From Sphingomonas sp. Leaf208 (GTDB lineage Bacteria > Pseudomonadota > Alphaproteobacteria > Sphingomonadales > Sphingomonadaceae), in assembly GCF_001421415.1 (NCBI RefSeq), contig NZ_LMKH01000035.1, positions 476,958 through 540,957 on the forward strand: a DNA stretch of 64,000 nucleotides, written 5' to 3'. The notes under the pieces were generated by a model. The model was given only the letters and a program-made list of their open reading frames with translations, was not told where the DNA came from and searched no databases. Position numbers and translations under genes: made by a program. Numbering within the stretch: the first letter of the stretch is position 1; each line of letters starts with the position of its first letter. Positions 36,076 to 44,533 of this stretch are shown piece after piece.

Positions 36076-36708
36076 TTAGCTGAGTTTAGGGACGATCACG
36101 CCATTGACGACGTGCACGACGCCGTTCGACTGGCGGACATCTGCGGTCTCTACATAACTCTTGTTACCGTTGACGTCGGTGAGCGCGATGACTGCGCCGA
36201 CGAGTGTAGCCGTGATCGGGTCGCCCTCGACCGTGGTCAGCGTCGCGGTGCCGCCGCCTGCAGCAATCCGCTGGCGAAGGTCGTCGGCAGTGATGACGCC
36301 CGGCACGACGTGATACGTCAACACCTTGGTCAACGAGGCCTTGTTCTCTGGCTTCAGCAAGGTGTCGACCATGCCCGGCGCGAGCCGCCCGAACGCATCG
36401 TTGGTCGGGGCGAATACGGTGAAGGGGCCGGGGCCGGACAGCGTGCCGACCAGGTCTGCGGCCTTCACCGCGGCAACCAGGGTCGATAGGTTCGGCGCGG
36501 CGGACGCGTTGTCGACGATCGTCCGCGTCGCCATCATCGGCACGCCGCCGACGGTAGGGTTGGCGACTGCGGGCGGCCCGTTCGGTACCGCCAGTGCGGG
36601 ATTGGCGGGCGTCGTCGAGGCGCTGGCCACGTCGTCCTTGGATTTGCCGCTGCACGCGGCGAGTGCCAGCGCGCTGGTCATCAGCAGCAGTGGAAGCGTC
36701 TTCGACAT
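36076..36708 (-). CDS. Fasciclin-domain lipoprotein
   Basis: A 210-residue protein with a lipoprotein signal peptide (MSKTLPLLLMTSALALAACS, C19) and one FAS1 domain after a linker of about 50 residues. Core motifs are GPFTVFAPTNDAFGRLAPGM, VLTYHVVPGVITADDL and SNGVVHVVNGVIVPKLS. ATG 36708 is chosen because upstream in-frame codons have no signal sequence. Anchored in a membrane, unlike its neighbour, which is soluble. The last 20 residues of the two are very similar. Confidence 0.9.
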   Translation of the reverse strand: MSKTLPLLLMTSALALAACSGKSKDDVASASTTPANPALAVPNGPPAVANPTVGGVPMMATRTIVDNASAAPNLSTLVAAVKAADLVGTLSGPGPFTVFAPTNDAFGRLAPGMVDTLLKPENKASLTKVLTYHVVPGVITADDLRQRIAAGGGTATLTTVEGDPITATLVGAVIALTDVNGNKSYVETADVRQSNGVVHVVNGVIVPKLS

Positions 36709-36824
36709 CGTTCGATCTCCAGCGGGAACTGGGAAACATACGATCGAAGACCGAGTTGGTTGCGCAAGCGAGTCGATCTCGGGATGGGGTGAAGACCGAG
36801 CGCGCCCAGTTCGCAACGGTCTCC

Positions 36825-36931
36825 CACCCCTGAAAGGGAGGGGCAGGGGGTGGGGCGGCTTCCGCATCTTGGACCGTCAGCAACACAAGCTGGCCGACCC
36901 ACCCCCAACCCCTCCCTTTCAGGGATGGGGG
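36825..36931. repeat. Paired-palindrome element, family B
   Basis: CCCACCCCTGAAAGGGAGGGG with GGGGGTGGGG on the left is mirrored by CCCACCCCCAACCCCTCCC and TTTCAGGGATGGGGG on the right. It lies upstream of the fasciclin lipoprotein gene, between it and oxyR. Confidence 0.85.
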
Positions 36932-36964
36932 CAGCAGTAAGGGCGGGGCGCTACGACAATGCAG

Positions 36965-37867
36965 TTACTGCACGTCGGCCAGTGCCTTTGCCATCAACCG
37001 GAAGTCCTTCTCGCGCGGACTGGCGCGGCGCCAGACGAGCGCGATCCGCCGCACCGCATTCTTCTCGTCGAGCGGCCTCGCGGTGATGTTGGTGTTGTCG
37101 AGGATCCCCGCCTTCAGCGCCATTTCAGGCAGCATCGTGATGCCGAGCCCGTTATCGACCATCTGCACGATCGTGTGCAGCGACGTCCCCAGCATCGTCG
37201 CCTCCGCACGCAATTCAGGCCGGTTGCACGCGCCGAGCGCATGATCCTTCAGGCAGTGTCCATCCTCGAGCAGCAGCAGCCGCGTCTCGTCGATCGCCGA
37301 CGCGGGGATCGCGGGCAGTGCGGTCGGCTCCTCGCCCGACGGATACGCCACGAACAGGCGGTCCTCGAACAGCGTCTCCGACGTCACCTCGCCGCACGCA
37401 TAGGGGAGGGCGAGCAGCACGCAGTCGGTCCGGCCGTTGTGCAGCCCCTCGCATGCCGGGCCGCTCGGCTCCTCGCGCAGGAACAGCTTCAGATCCGGAT
37501 AATCCTTCCGCAGCCGTGGCAGAATCCTCGGCAGCATGAACGGCGCGATCGTCGGGATGACGCTCATCCGCATGTCGCCCGACAGCGGCTGGCCCGCGGC
37601 GCGCGCCATGTCGCCCAGTTCCTCGGCCTCGCGCAGCACACGCCGCGCCTTGTCGGCGATCCCGTCGCCCAGCGGCGTGAACCGCACGACTCGCCGCGTC
37701 CGCTCGACCAGCACCACGCCGATCAGCGTTTCGAGCTCGCGCAGGCCCGCCGACAGCGTCGATTGCGTCACGAAACACGCCTCCGCAGCGCGTCCGAAAT
37801 GACCGTGATCCTTCAGCGCAACAAGATATTGCAACTGTTTCAACGTGGGTAGGTAAGTCGCAGCCAT
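36965..37867 (-). CDS. oxyR: Hydrogen-peroxide sensor OxyR
   Basis: LysR-type regulator of peroxide defence, 300 residues. The N-terminal helix-turn-helix (GHFGRAAEACFVTQSTLSAG) is followed by the sensor domain, where the redox pair is C205 and C214 in EDGHCLKDHALGACNRPEL, spaced nine residues apart as in E. coli OxyR (C199 and C208). That pair separates it from ordinary LysR proteins. It is divergent from ahpC, with an OxyR-like palindrome between them. Confidence 0.95.
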   Translation of the reverse strand: MAATYLPTLKQLQYLVALKDHGHFGRAAEACFVTQSTLSAGLRELETLIGVVLVERTRRVVRFTPLGDGIADKARRVLREAEELGDMARAAGQPLSGDMRMSVIPTIAPFMLPRILPRLRKDYPDLKLFLREEPSGPACEGLHNGRTDCVLLALPYACGEVTSETLFEDRLFVAYPSGEEPTALPAIPASAIDETRLLLLEDGHCLKDHALGACNRPELRAEATMLGTSLHTIVQMVDNGLGITMLPEMALKAGILDNTNITARPLDEKNAVRRIALVWRRASPREKDFRLMAKALADVQ

Positions 37868-37876
37868 TAATCGCCT

Positions 37877-37901
37877 CTATCGATCATCAGATGATAAATA
37901 G
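37877..37901. promoter_or_regulatory. Probable OxyR binding site
   Basis: A 25-bp palindrome: left arm CTATCGATCATC (37877-37888), centre A, right arm GATGATAAATAG (37890-37901), ten of twelve positions matching. It lies 10 nt upstream of the oxyR start and 115 nt upstream of ahpC. The CTAT and ATAG ends fit the tetranucleotide blocks recognised by OxyR, so control of both divergent genes is likely. Confidence 0.7.
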
Positions 37902-38015
37902 AGCGTTGGATCGATTACACCAGCCCCCATATACCGCATTGCACAACGACCGAGTGGGACAACCGCCGCGCTTGAGGATGCCTGGAGCCAAGTTTATTTC
38001 CAGGAGGCTTCCATC

Positions 38016-38561
38016 ATGTTGACCATCGGCGACCAGTTCCCCTCGATGACCATTCCCGTCCAGCAGGGCATCGCAGCGCTGCCCGCCGGCGAGACGCTCG
38101 ACCTGACGACGGCCTATCCCGGCAAGTGGAAGGTGCTGTTCTACTGGCCGAAGGACTTCACCTTCGTGTGCCCGACCGAGATCGTCGGCTACAGCGACAT
38201 CCGCGGCGATTTCGAGGACCGCGACGCTGTCCTGATCGGCGCGTCGACCGACACCGCGCACGTCCACCTCGCGTGGCGCAAGTCGGACGCGGACCTTGCC
38301 GCCGCGGACTTCCCGTGGCTCGCGGATAACGGCGCCAAGCTCGCGGATGCGCTCGGCATCGTCGATCGCAACGAGCATGTCGCGTTCCGTGCGACGTTCA
38401 TCATCGATCCGGACAACGTCATCCAGGCGGTCCAGGTCAACGGCCTGAACGTCGGCCGCAATCCTGCCGAGACGCTCCGCGTGCTCGACGCGCTGCAGAC
38501 CGACGAGCTCTGCCCGTGCAACTGGAACAAGGGCGATGACGTCCTCCAGCTCGCTGCGTAA
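38016..38561 (+). CDS. ahpC: Alkyl hydroperoxide reductase AhpC
   Basis: Peroxiredoxin that reduces hydrogen peroxide and organic peroxides, 181 residues. The peroxidatic cysteine is C52 in FTFVCPTEIVGYS; the C-terminal pair C166 and C168 in ELCPCNWNKGDD supplies the resolving cysteine. The double C-x-C is typical of the mycobacterial and alphaproteobacterial type that works with AhpD. A strong AGGAGG ribosome-binding site precedes ATG 38016. Confidence 0.97.
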   Translation: MLTIGDQFPSMTIPVQQGIAALPAGETLDLTTAYPGKWKVLFYWPKDFTFVCPTEIVGYSDIRGDFEDRDAVLIGASTDTAHVHLAWRKSDADLAAADFPWLADNGAKLADALGIVDRNEHVAFRATFIIDPDNVIQAVQVNGLNVGRNPAETLRVLDALQTDELCPCNWNKGDDVLQLAA

Positions 38562-38569
38562 CTGAAACT

Positions 38570-38673
38570 CCCCTCCCGTTCACGGGAGGGGTCGGGGGAG
38601 GGCGTGTCCATACGGGCCGCCCTCTCTTTTTGTCTCCAGTCCCTCCCCCGACCCCTCCCGCAGGCGGAAGGGG
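38570..38673. repeat. Paired-palindrome element, family A
   Basis: CCCCTCCCGTTCACGGGAGGGG with GGGGGAGGG on the left is mirrored by CCCTCCCCCGACCCCTCCCGC and GGCGGAAGGGG on the right. Its right flank GGGGAGCAGAAGGAATT (38670-38686) is identical to that before sufA and provides the ahpD ribosome-binding site. Confidence 0.85.
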
Positions 38674-38689
38674 AGCAGAAGGAATTATC

Positions 38690-39208
38690 ATGTCGCTCAA
38701 GGAATTCGCAGGGCAACTGCCCGACTACGCCAAGGACATCCGACTCAACGTCGGCTCGCTGCTGAACGAGACGCACCTGACCGATCAGCGCAAATACGGC
38801 CTGTTGCTGACCTGCGCGCACGGCTCGGGCTACAAGCCGCTGGTCGAGGCCGCCGAGGCCGAATGCGCGCCGAAGCTCTCACCCGAAGCCGCCAATGCTG
38901 CCCGCGCGGCGGCTGCGGTGATGGCGATGAACAACGTCTATTACCGGTTCACGCACCTCGCCGGGAACCAGGAATACCGCAACATGCCCGCCAAGCTGCG
39001 GATGAACGTGATCGGCCAGCCAGGTATCGACAAGGTCGATTTCGAGCTTTTCAGCCTGGCCGTGTCGGCGATGAACGGCTGCGGCATGTGCATCGACAGC
39101 CACGAGCAGATCCTGAAGAAGGCCGGCGTTTCGGCCGAGGCGATCCAAACGTCGGTCCGGATCGGCGCGGTGATGACGGCGGTTGCGACGGTCCACGCGA
39201 CGCTGTGA
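38690..39208 (+). CDS. ahpD: Alkyl hydroperoxide reductase partner AhpD
   Basis: Small helical disulfide reductase that regenerates AhpC, 172 residues. It has the catalytic C-x-x-C plus histidine: C131, C134 and H138 in NGCGMCIDSHEQ, almost the same numbering as M. tuberculosis AhpD. AAGGA 6 nt upstream of ATG 38690 lies in the end of the family A repeat. Together with ahpC it forms a two-gene peroxide-reduction operon likely under OxyR. Confidence 0.95.
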   Translation: MSLKEFAGQLPDYAKDIRLNVGSLLNETHLTDQRKYGLLLTCAHGSGYKPLVEAAEAECAPKLSPEAANAARAAAAVMAMNNVYYRFTHLAGNQEYRNMPAKLRMNVIGQPGIDKVDFELFSLAVSAMNGCGMCIDSHEQILKKAGVSAEAIQTSVRIGAVMTAVATVHATL

Positions 39209-39216
39209 CTTCTGTT

Positions 39217-39317
39217 CCCCTCCCGCCTGCGGGAGGGGTTAGGGGAGGGGCTAGCCCCAAGCTCAGGGTCGTATTTGGCACGCCCCTCCCCCGACCCCTC
39301 CCGCAAGCGGGAGGGGA
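39217..39317. repeat. Paired-palindrome element, family A
   Basis: CCCCTCCCGCCTGCGGGAGGGG with TTAGGGGAGGGG on the left is mirrored by CCCCTCCCCCGACCCCTCCC and CGCAAGCGGGAGGGG on the right. It lies between the stops of the convergent ahpD and TauE/SafE-type genes. Confidence 0.85.
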
Positions 39318-39323
39318 GTTCGG

Positions 39324-40091
39324 TCAGTGCCAGATTGCTCGGTACAGCCCGAACAAGCTAGTGATCGTCAGGATCACGCCAACCAGCACCATCAGCGTCT
39401 TCGCCGGCACGCGCTTCGCCAGCATCGCCCCGAACGGCGCCGCCAGCACCCCGCCGATCAGCAGACCCACGGTGGCCTGCGTGAACGCCGCCCAGCCGAG
39501 CTGCGTGATGAACGTCGCCGAGATCGTCGCGGTCAGGAAGAACTCCGCGGTATTGACGGTCCCGATCGTGGTCCGCGGCGAAGCTCCCTGCACCAGCAGG
39601 TTCGACGTCACCACCGGGCCCCAGCCGCCACCGCCCGCCGCATCGAGAAACCCGCCGACCAGCCCCAGCGGCTCGACGATCTTCGGCTCCTTCTGCTTCG
39701 GCGGATAGCGGAGCCCGCGGTACAGCAGATACACACCGATCGACGTCAGATACGCGAGGATGAACGGTTTCGCCGTGCTCGCATCGATGTTCGACAGCAC
39801 GTACGCGCCCAGCACGCCGCCGATGACCCCCGGGATCATCAGCCGCAGGAACAGCGTCCAGTTGACGTTCTTGTGCAGCACATGGCTGATCCCCGACACC
39901 GCGGTTGTGAAGGTCTCGACGGTATGCACGCCCGCCGACGCCGCAGCCGGCGGCACACCGACCCACAGCAGCAGCGTGTTCGAGATTACCCCGAACGCCA
40001 TCCCCAGCGCGCCATCGACGATCTGCGCGGCGAACCCGACCAGGATGAACGGCAGCAGCGTCTCGAAGCTCAAGGTCGTCAGGTCGAACAT
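39324..40091 (-). CDS. TauE/SafE (TSUP) family membrane permease
   Basis: An inner-membrane protein of the sulfite exporter TauE/SafE family, about 255 residues, roughly eight hydrophobic segments. Family marks are FILVGFAAQIVDGALGMAFG and LVGGFLDAAGGGGWGPVVTS. ATG 40091 is chosen because GAGGGG lies 6 nt upstream; ATG 40097 directly abuts that site. Members export sulfite or organosulfur anions. Placement beside cysE and within a window holding cysD, cysN and cysQ makes a sulfur substrate plausible but not proven. Confidence 0.87.
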   Translation of the reverse strand: MFDLTTLSFETLLPFILVGFAAQIVDGALGMAFGVISNTLLLWVGVPPAAASAGVHTVETFTTAVSGISHVLHKNVNWTLFLRLMIPGVIGGVLGAYVLSNIDASTAKPFILAYLTSIGVYLLYRGLRYPPKQKEPKIVEPLGLVGGFLDAAGGGGWGPVVTSNLLVQGASPRTTIGTVNTAEFFLTATISATFITQLGWAAFTQATVGLLIGGVLAAPFGAMLAKRVPAKTLMVLVGVILTITSLFGLYRAIWH

Positions 40092-40253
40092 CGGCATCCC
40101 CTCAATATCGCGCGCAGAGTGCAATGCGCGGGCTTATCCCACAACAAAGATAGGCTTTACCCCGATCCTGACCGGGTGAGGCGGCCCATGCGCGCGGTTC
40201 TGGAAATCGGTCGTTCGATACCCTAGATACGGAAATCGCGAAGGGGACTGCGG

Positions 40254-40946
40254 ATGTCGAGCGGATTACTGGCCTATCTGGATTCAATCCGCGCCCGCGA
40301 TCCCGCCCCGCATTCGCGCGCCGAGATCATGCTGTACCCCGGCGTCTGGGCGCTCGGCTATCACCGCATCGCGCATCGCCTGTACAAGGCGAAACTCTAT
40401 TTCCTCGCGCGCTGCGTCAACCATTGGTCGCGCTTCACGACGGCGATCGACATCCATCCGGGTGCGACGATCGGCCGCAATTTCTTCATCGACCACGGCT
40501 TCGTCGTGATCGGCGAAACCGCGGAGATCGGCGACGACGTGACGATCTACCAGTGCGTCACGCTCGGTGGCACCAGCCCCGACAACGGCGTGCAGGGCAA
40601 GCGCCACCCGACCATCTCCGATGGCGCGATCATCGGCTCAGGCGCGCAGGTGCTCGGCCCGATCACGCTAGGCAAGCGCTCGCGGGTCGGCGCCAACGCA
40701 GTCGTCACGCGCGACGTGCCGGCGGGCACGACGGTGGTCGGCATCCCCGCGCGCGCGACGACGATCGAGGGCGGCAACGCGCCCGAGGTGCCGCGCTTCG
40801 TGCCCTATGGGACGCCGTGCAGCGAGATGTTCGATCCAGCGACGCAGAAGATGGAAATCATGCGCTGCGAGCTGGAGACAATGCGCAAGCGGCTCGACGC
40901 GCTGCTCGCCGACGAGCATCCAGAGGACCGCCGCGACCGCGCATGA
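40254..40946 (+). CDS. cysE: Serine O-acetyltransferase
   Basis: First committed step of cysteine synthesis, acetylating serine with acetyl-CoA, 230 residues. A short N-terminal helical domain is followed by the left-handed parallel beta-helix of hexapeptide repeats: IDIHPGATIGRNFFIDHGFV, GDDVTIYQCVTLGGT, GIPAR near the end. The catalytic histidines fit IHPG and DHG. The N-terminal domain is shorter than in E. coli CysE, as in the short bacterial type. DUF2794 follows 13 nt later. Confidence 0.95.
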   Translation: MSSGLLAYLDSIRARDPAPHSRAEIMLYPGVWALGYHRIAHRLYKAKLYFLARCVNHWSRFTTAIDIHPGATIGRNFFIDHGFVVIGETAEIGDDVTIYQCVTLGGTSPDNGVQGKRHPTISDGAIIGSGAQVLGPITLGKRSRVGANAVVTRDVPAGTTVVGIPARATTIEGGNAPEVPRFVPYGTPCSEMFDPATQKMEIMRCELETMRKRLDALLADEHPEDRRDRA

Positions 40947-40959
40947 TGGTGAGTAACTG

Positions 40960-41298
40960 ATGGGCGTCGTCCCTTTTCCCACACCGTCCAAGGCAACGCA
41001 GGTCGGCTTCGAACGCCTCGAACTGAACCGGATCCTGGACCTCTACGGCCGCATGGTCGCGGCAGGTCATTGGCGCGACTATGCGATCGACCTCGGCAAG
41101 GACGCGGCGATCTTCGCCGCATTTCGCCGCGCCGCCGAACGGCCGGAGTTCCGGATCGAGAAACGTCCCTCTCTGCGCAACAAGCAGGGCATGTGGGCGC
41201 TGATCGGTGAGGGCGGCGCGGTTGTGAAGCGCGGGCATGAACTGGGGCCAGTGCTGGCCCCGGTCGAGCGTCGTTTCATGAAGCTTGTCGAGGACTAG
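40960..41298 (+). CDS. DUF2794 family protein
   Basis: A 112-residue protein of DUF2794, a family of alphaproteobacterial proteins with unknown function. Recognisable parts are FERLELNRILDLYGRMVAAGHWRDYAIDL, DAAIFAAFRRAAERPEFRIE and KQGMWALIGEGGAVVKRG. No signal peptide or membrane segment. It lies 13 nt after cysE on the same strand and is likely co-transcribed. Confidence 0.85.
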   Translation: MGVVPFPTPSKATQVGFERLELNRILDLYGRMVAAGHWRDYAIDLGKDAAIFAAFRRAAERPEFRIEKRPSLRNKQGMWALIGEGGAVVKRGHELGPVLAPVERRFMKLVED

Positions 41299-41310
41299 GC
41301 CGCAACCTGC

Positions 41311-41421
41311 TCCCCTCCCTGAAAGGGAGGGGTTGGGGGTGGGTAGGGCTGCTCGTGCCGTTAGCATCGCCTGATACGGACACCGACCCACCCCCGCCCC
41401 CTCCCTTTCAGGGAGGGGAGC
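41311..41421. repeat. Paired-palindrome element, family B
   Basis: CCCCTCCCTGAAAGGGAGGGG with TTGGGGGTGGG on the left is mirrored by CCCACCCCCGCCCCCTCCC and TTTCAGGGAGGGGAGCAAAA on the right. It lies between the stops of DUF2794 and the TonB receptor gene. The right flank GGGGAGCAAAAGG resembles the flanks that serve as ribosome-binding sites before sufA and ahpD. Confidence 0.85.
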
Positions 41422-41450
41422 AAAAGGTGACGCGGCTGGATGCTGCTAGC

Positions 41451-44378
41451 TCAAAGCCCCCATGACAGTCGGATATACCCGAACTGCCCCGGCACGTCGT
41501 ACGTGCTCGGATCGTAGTTCGGCCCGGTGCAGCTGAAGCACGCCGGCGGGTCCTGGTTGAACACGTTGTTCACGCCGATCGTCAGCCCCAGCCGGTTCTC
41601 CAGCCAGCCCGGCGACAGGGTAACCTGGACATCGCCGTAGAAGGTGTTGTCGAGTTTCTTGCCGTCCGCTTCCTTCACGCTCTTGATATAGCGGCCGGTG
41701 AAAGAGGCGCGCGCCATGCCGATGTCCCAGTCGACGACCGCATTGCCCTTGAACTTCGGATAGGATTGCTCGGGCGACCCACGCGTCGTACCCTGGTAAT
41801 TGGTGGTGGTGAAGCCGACCGTCGCCGGGAAGCTTTCGGCGTATTTCAGCAGGATGTTGCCGTTGAGCGATAGCCCGAACGTCCCCGCCGAGGTCTGCGG
41901 CGAGCGATAGACCGCGGTCACGTCGACGCCGCGGGTGCGGATGCCGCCGATGTTTTGCAACTGCGCGTTGATCCGCGAGATGATCCCGTTGGGCGTGCGG
42001 GAGATCGCCGCGCAGCTGAGTGCGTCCGCCGCCTGCGAACAGCGGCTGAGCGTCAGCGTCGCGTCGGTCGCCGCGATCGCGTCGTCGACCTTGATGTCGT
42101 AATAATTGCCCTCGATGCTCAGCTGGCTGGCGATCCCGCTGGTCCGTGCCCAGCTCGGCGCATACACCGCGCCGAACAGCCATGTCCGCGACGTTTCGGG
42201 CTTCAACGCCTCATTGCCGCCGGTCAGCACGCTCAGCTGTCCGCCATTCGGCTCCTGATAGCTGCCGTTCGCGGGCACGCCGTTGGCGATGCAGTTGGCG
42301 CGAACGGTCGCGGACGACTGGAACGGCGATCCGGCGACGTTGGTGCAGGGATCGTCGATCGCGGCGTCGGACCGCGATGCCGCGCCGAACAATTCGCCGA
42401 TGCTCGGCGCGCGGAAGCCCTGCGCGTAGGAGGCACGCAACAGCAGGTCGCTGAACGGCTTCCACAGGCCGCTGCCGGTGTAGGTCGTGTTGCTGCCGCT
42501 GATCGAATAGTTCGAATGCCGCACCGCGCCGCCGATCTCGAGCAACTGGATGAGCGGCGTGTTGTGGATCAGCGGTACGCGCAACTCGGCATAGACTTCG
42601 TCCGAGTTGAAGTGCCCACGCGCCGGTTGCGCCGGGATGTCCGCGCCGAGCCCTGCGGTGATCAGCGGATCGGGCGTGAAGCTGCCATATTGGACGCGGT
42701 GCTCATAGCCCGCGGCGAGACCCACGGCGCCGGCGGGAAGGTCGAACAGGTCGCCCGAGATATTGGCGGTATAGTCCTCCAGGCTCTGCGAACTGCGCGC
42801 ACGCTCGTCGAACGCGATGAAGCCGAGCATCGCCGGCGTAACCGATCCTGCGCCACCGAAGATGTTGAACGGTACGCATGCCCCGGTGCAGTTCGCGACC
42901 GGGCCCAGCGCCTGGGCGAGATTGGCCGCGTTGATATTGCCGGTGAACAGCTGCTTGGCATCGTTGAAGCCGAGGACGGCGTTGACGTCCCAGTAGAATT
43001 TGTGGCTGCCGACGTTGAACGAACCGTCGAGCGTCGCGGTCGCCGACATCGTGTCGACGGTCTGCGAATAGGTCCGCTGGCCAGCCTCGACGAGGCGTCG
43101 ACGCACCGTCGAATAGTTCGCCGGACCATTGCCCGCGCCGCCCGCCGACAGCGTGTAGCCGAACGGGTTGAAGGGGTTGGTCGCATCGACCGAGATCGTG
43201 TCGAGCAGATTGTCGTTGCCAGCGTCCGGCCCGATCACGAGCGGCAGGAACGCCGCCTGGTTCTGCGAATTGCGCCGCGTGTAGTTCATCTTCACGCGCA
43301 GGTTCACGTTGTCGGTGAGTTCCTGCTTGGCGCTGACGAAGAAACCGTAGCGCTCGGACGGGGTCAGGAAATAGTTGAACGGCGAGAAGTTGAAACGATC
43401 CGCGGAGGTGAACTCCTTGAAATCGCTGTTCGGGCCGGTCGGATTGGCGGCGTCGTAGCGTGGCCGCCCGAGGATAGGCGCCGACTTCAGCGTCAGGTTC
43501 CGGCCACCGACCTGGAAGAATCCGTTGGGGGTAGCGCCCGAACAGCCACCAATGACGTCCGAGCAACTTGTCTGGCCGGGGTTGGGGAACTGCGAAATCT
43601 TTCGATCGCGCGTGCTGACCGCCTCCTGCTTCACGTAGCTGCCGCCGAACACCACGCTCGTCCGCGGCGCCTGGATGCCGTAGCTGACGTTATAGTCCTG
43701 CGTATGGCCATCGCCCTGGCGGAACGTGCCGAACTGCGCGGACGCCTTCAGGCCCTTTTGCTGCGACTTGGTGATGATGTTGACGACGCCGGCCAGCGCG
43801 TCCGATCCGTAGAGCGGCGACTGGCCCGACTGGAGGATTTCGATCCGCTCGATCGAACCGACCTGGATCGTGTTGAGATCGACCGTCGAGGGAATGCCGC
43901 TTGCCGATGCGCCGTTGACGAAGCGAAGCCCGTCGACCAGCACCAGCGTCCGCTTGGCGGTGAGATAGCGGAGGTCGATCTCGGCCGACCCTGCACCGAC
44001 GCCGCCACCGTCGGGCGGATTGCCGATGTTACCCGAATTGTTGACCTTCGAATTGAGCCCGCCGGCCGCGCTTGGCAGCCGCTGGAGAACGTCGGCGACC
44101 GACGAAAGCCCGGTGCGCTGGATCGACTGCGCATCGACCGTGACGACGGGGGAGGGCTGGTCGAGCGGACTGCGGCGAATGCGCGATCCGGTCACGACGA
44201 TCTCATCTCCGCCAGCCTGGTCTACGGATGGATCGGCGGCCTGCACGCCCTCGGTGGCCGGTGTCGTCACCGATTGTGCGAAGGCCGGCATCGCTGCGAG
44301 CATCGCCACCAATGCCAACCCGCTGGCGCCGGCATATTTGCTCGCGCCCGTGAACGTCTTGAACCCACGCTTCAACAT
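41451..44378 (-). CDS. TonB-dependent outer-membrane receptor
   Basis: A large outer-membrane receptor, 975 residues, with signal peptide (AMLAAMPAFAQ), a TonB-box-like DEIVVTGSRIRR, the plug domain (RTGLSSVADVLQRLPSAAGG to YGSDALAGVVNIITK) and a 22-stranded barrel ending in YIRLSWGL. AAGGGGAAAA precedes ATG 44378. Sphingomonads carry dozens of such receptors for sugars, peptides or siderophores; the substrate is not evident. The nearest carbohydrate gene is the GH130 enzyme about 2 kb away, beyond pncB and pncA. Confidence 0.94.
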   Translation of the reverse strand: MLKRGFKTFTGASKYAGASGLALVAMLAAMPAFAQSVTTPATEGVQAADPSVDQAGGDEIVVTGSRIRRSPLDQPSPVVTVDAQSIQRTGLSSVADVLQRLPSAAGGLNSKVNNSGNIGNPPDGGGVGAGSAEIDLRYLTAKRTLVLVDGLRFVNGASASGIPSTVDLNTIQVGSIERIEILQSGQSPLYGSDALAGVVNIITKSQQKGLKASAQFGTFRQGDGHTQDYNVSYGIQAPRTSVVFGGSYVKQEAVSTRDRKISQFPNPGQTSCSDVIGGCSGATPNGFFQVGGRNLTLKSAPILGRPRYDAANPTGPNSDFKEFTSADRFNFSPFNYFLTPSERYGFFVSAKQELTDNVNLRVKMNYTRRNSQNQAAFLPLVIGPDAGNDNLLDTISVDATNPFNPFGYTLSAGGAGNGPANYSTVRRRLVEAGQRTYSQTVDTMSATATLDGSFNVGSHKFYWDVNAVLGFNDAKQLFTGNINAANLAQALGPVANCTGACVPFNIFGGAGSVTPAMLGFIAFDERARSSQSLEDYTANISGDLFDLPAGAVGLAAGYEHRVQYGSFTPDPLITAGLGADIPAQPARGHFNSDEVYAELRVPLIHNTPLIQLLEIGGAVRHSNYSISGSNTTYTGSGLWKPFSDLLLRASYAQGFRAPSIGELFGAASRSDAAIDDPCTNVAGSPFQSSATVRANCIANGVPANGSYQEPNGGQLSVLTGGNEALKPETSRTWLFGAVYAPSWARTSGIASQLSIEGNYYDIKVDDAIAATDATLTLSRCSQAADALSCAAISRTPNGIISRINAQLQNIGGIRTRGVDVTAVYRSPQTSAGTFGLSLNGNILLKYAESFPATVGFTTTNYQGTTRGSPEQSYPKFKGNAVVDWDIGMARASFTGRYIKSVKEADGKKLDNTFYGDVQVTLSPGWLENRLGLTIGVNNVFNQDPPACFSCTGPNYDPSTYDVPGQFGYIRLSWGL

Positions 44379-44499
44379 TTTTCCCCTTGTCCGCGCCCCA
44401 GCAAACATCCGCTCTCTTATCTTATGTGTGCGAATGATGGCTCAGGGGCGTAACGAAGCAAGGGAAGATTGCGTGATGCGACAATTTTGTTGCGATATG

Positions 44500-44524
44500 T
44501 GTCCTGCGTGTTGCGCGCAGGACA
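44500..44524 (-). terminator. Hairpin after pncB
   Basis: A perfect 9-bp stem (44500-44508 with 44516-44524, TGTCCTGCG/CGCAGGACA) with a 7-nt loop, 10 nt past the pncB stop on the minus strand. No run of T follows directly, so termination strength is uncertain. Confidence 0.5.
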
Positions 44525-44533
44525 CGCAGGTGA

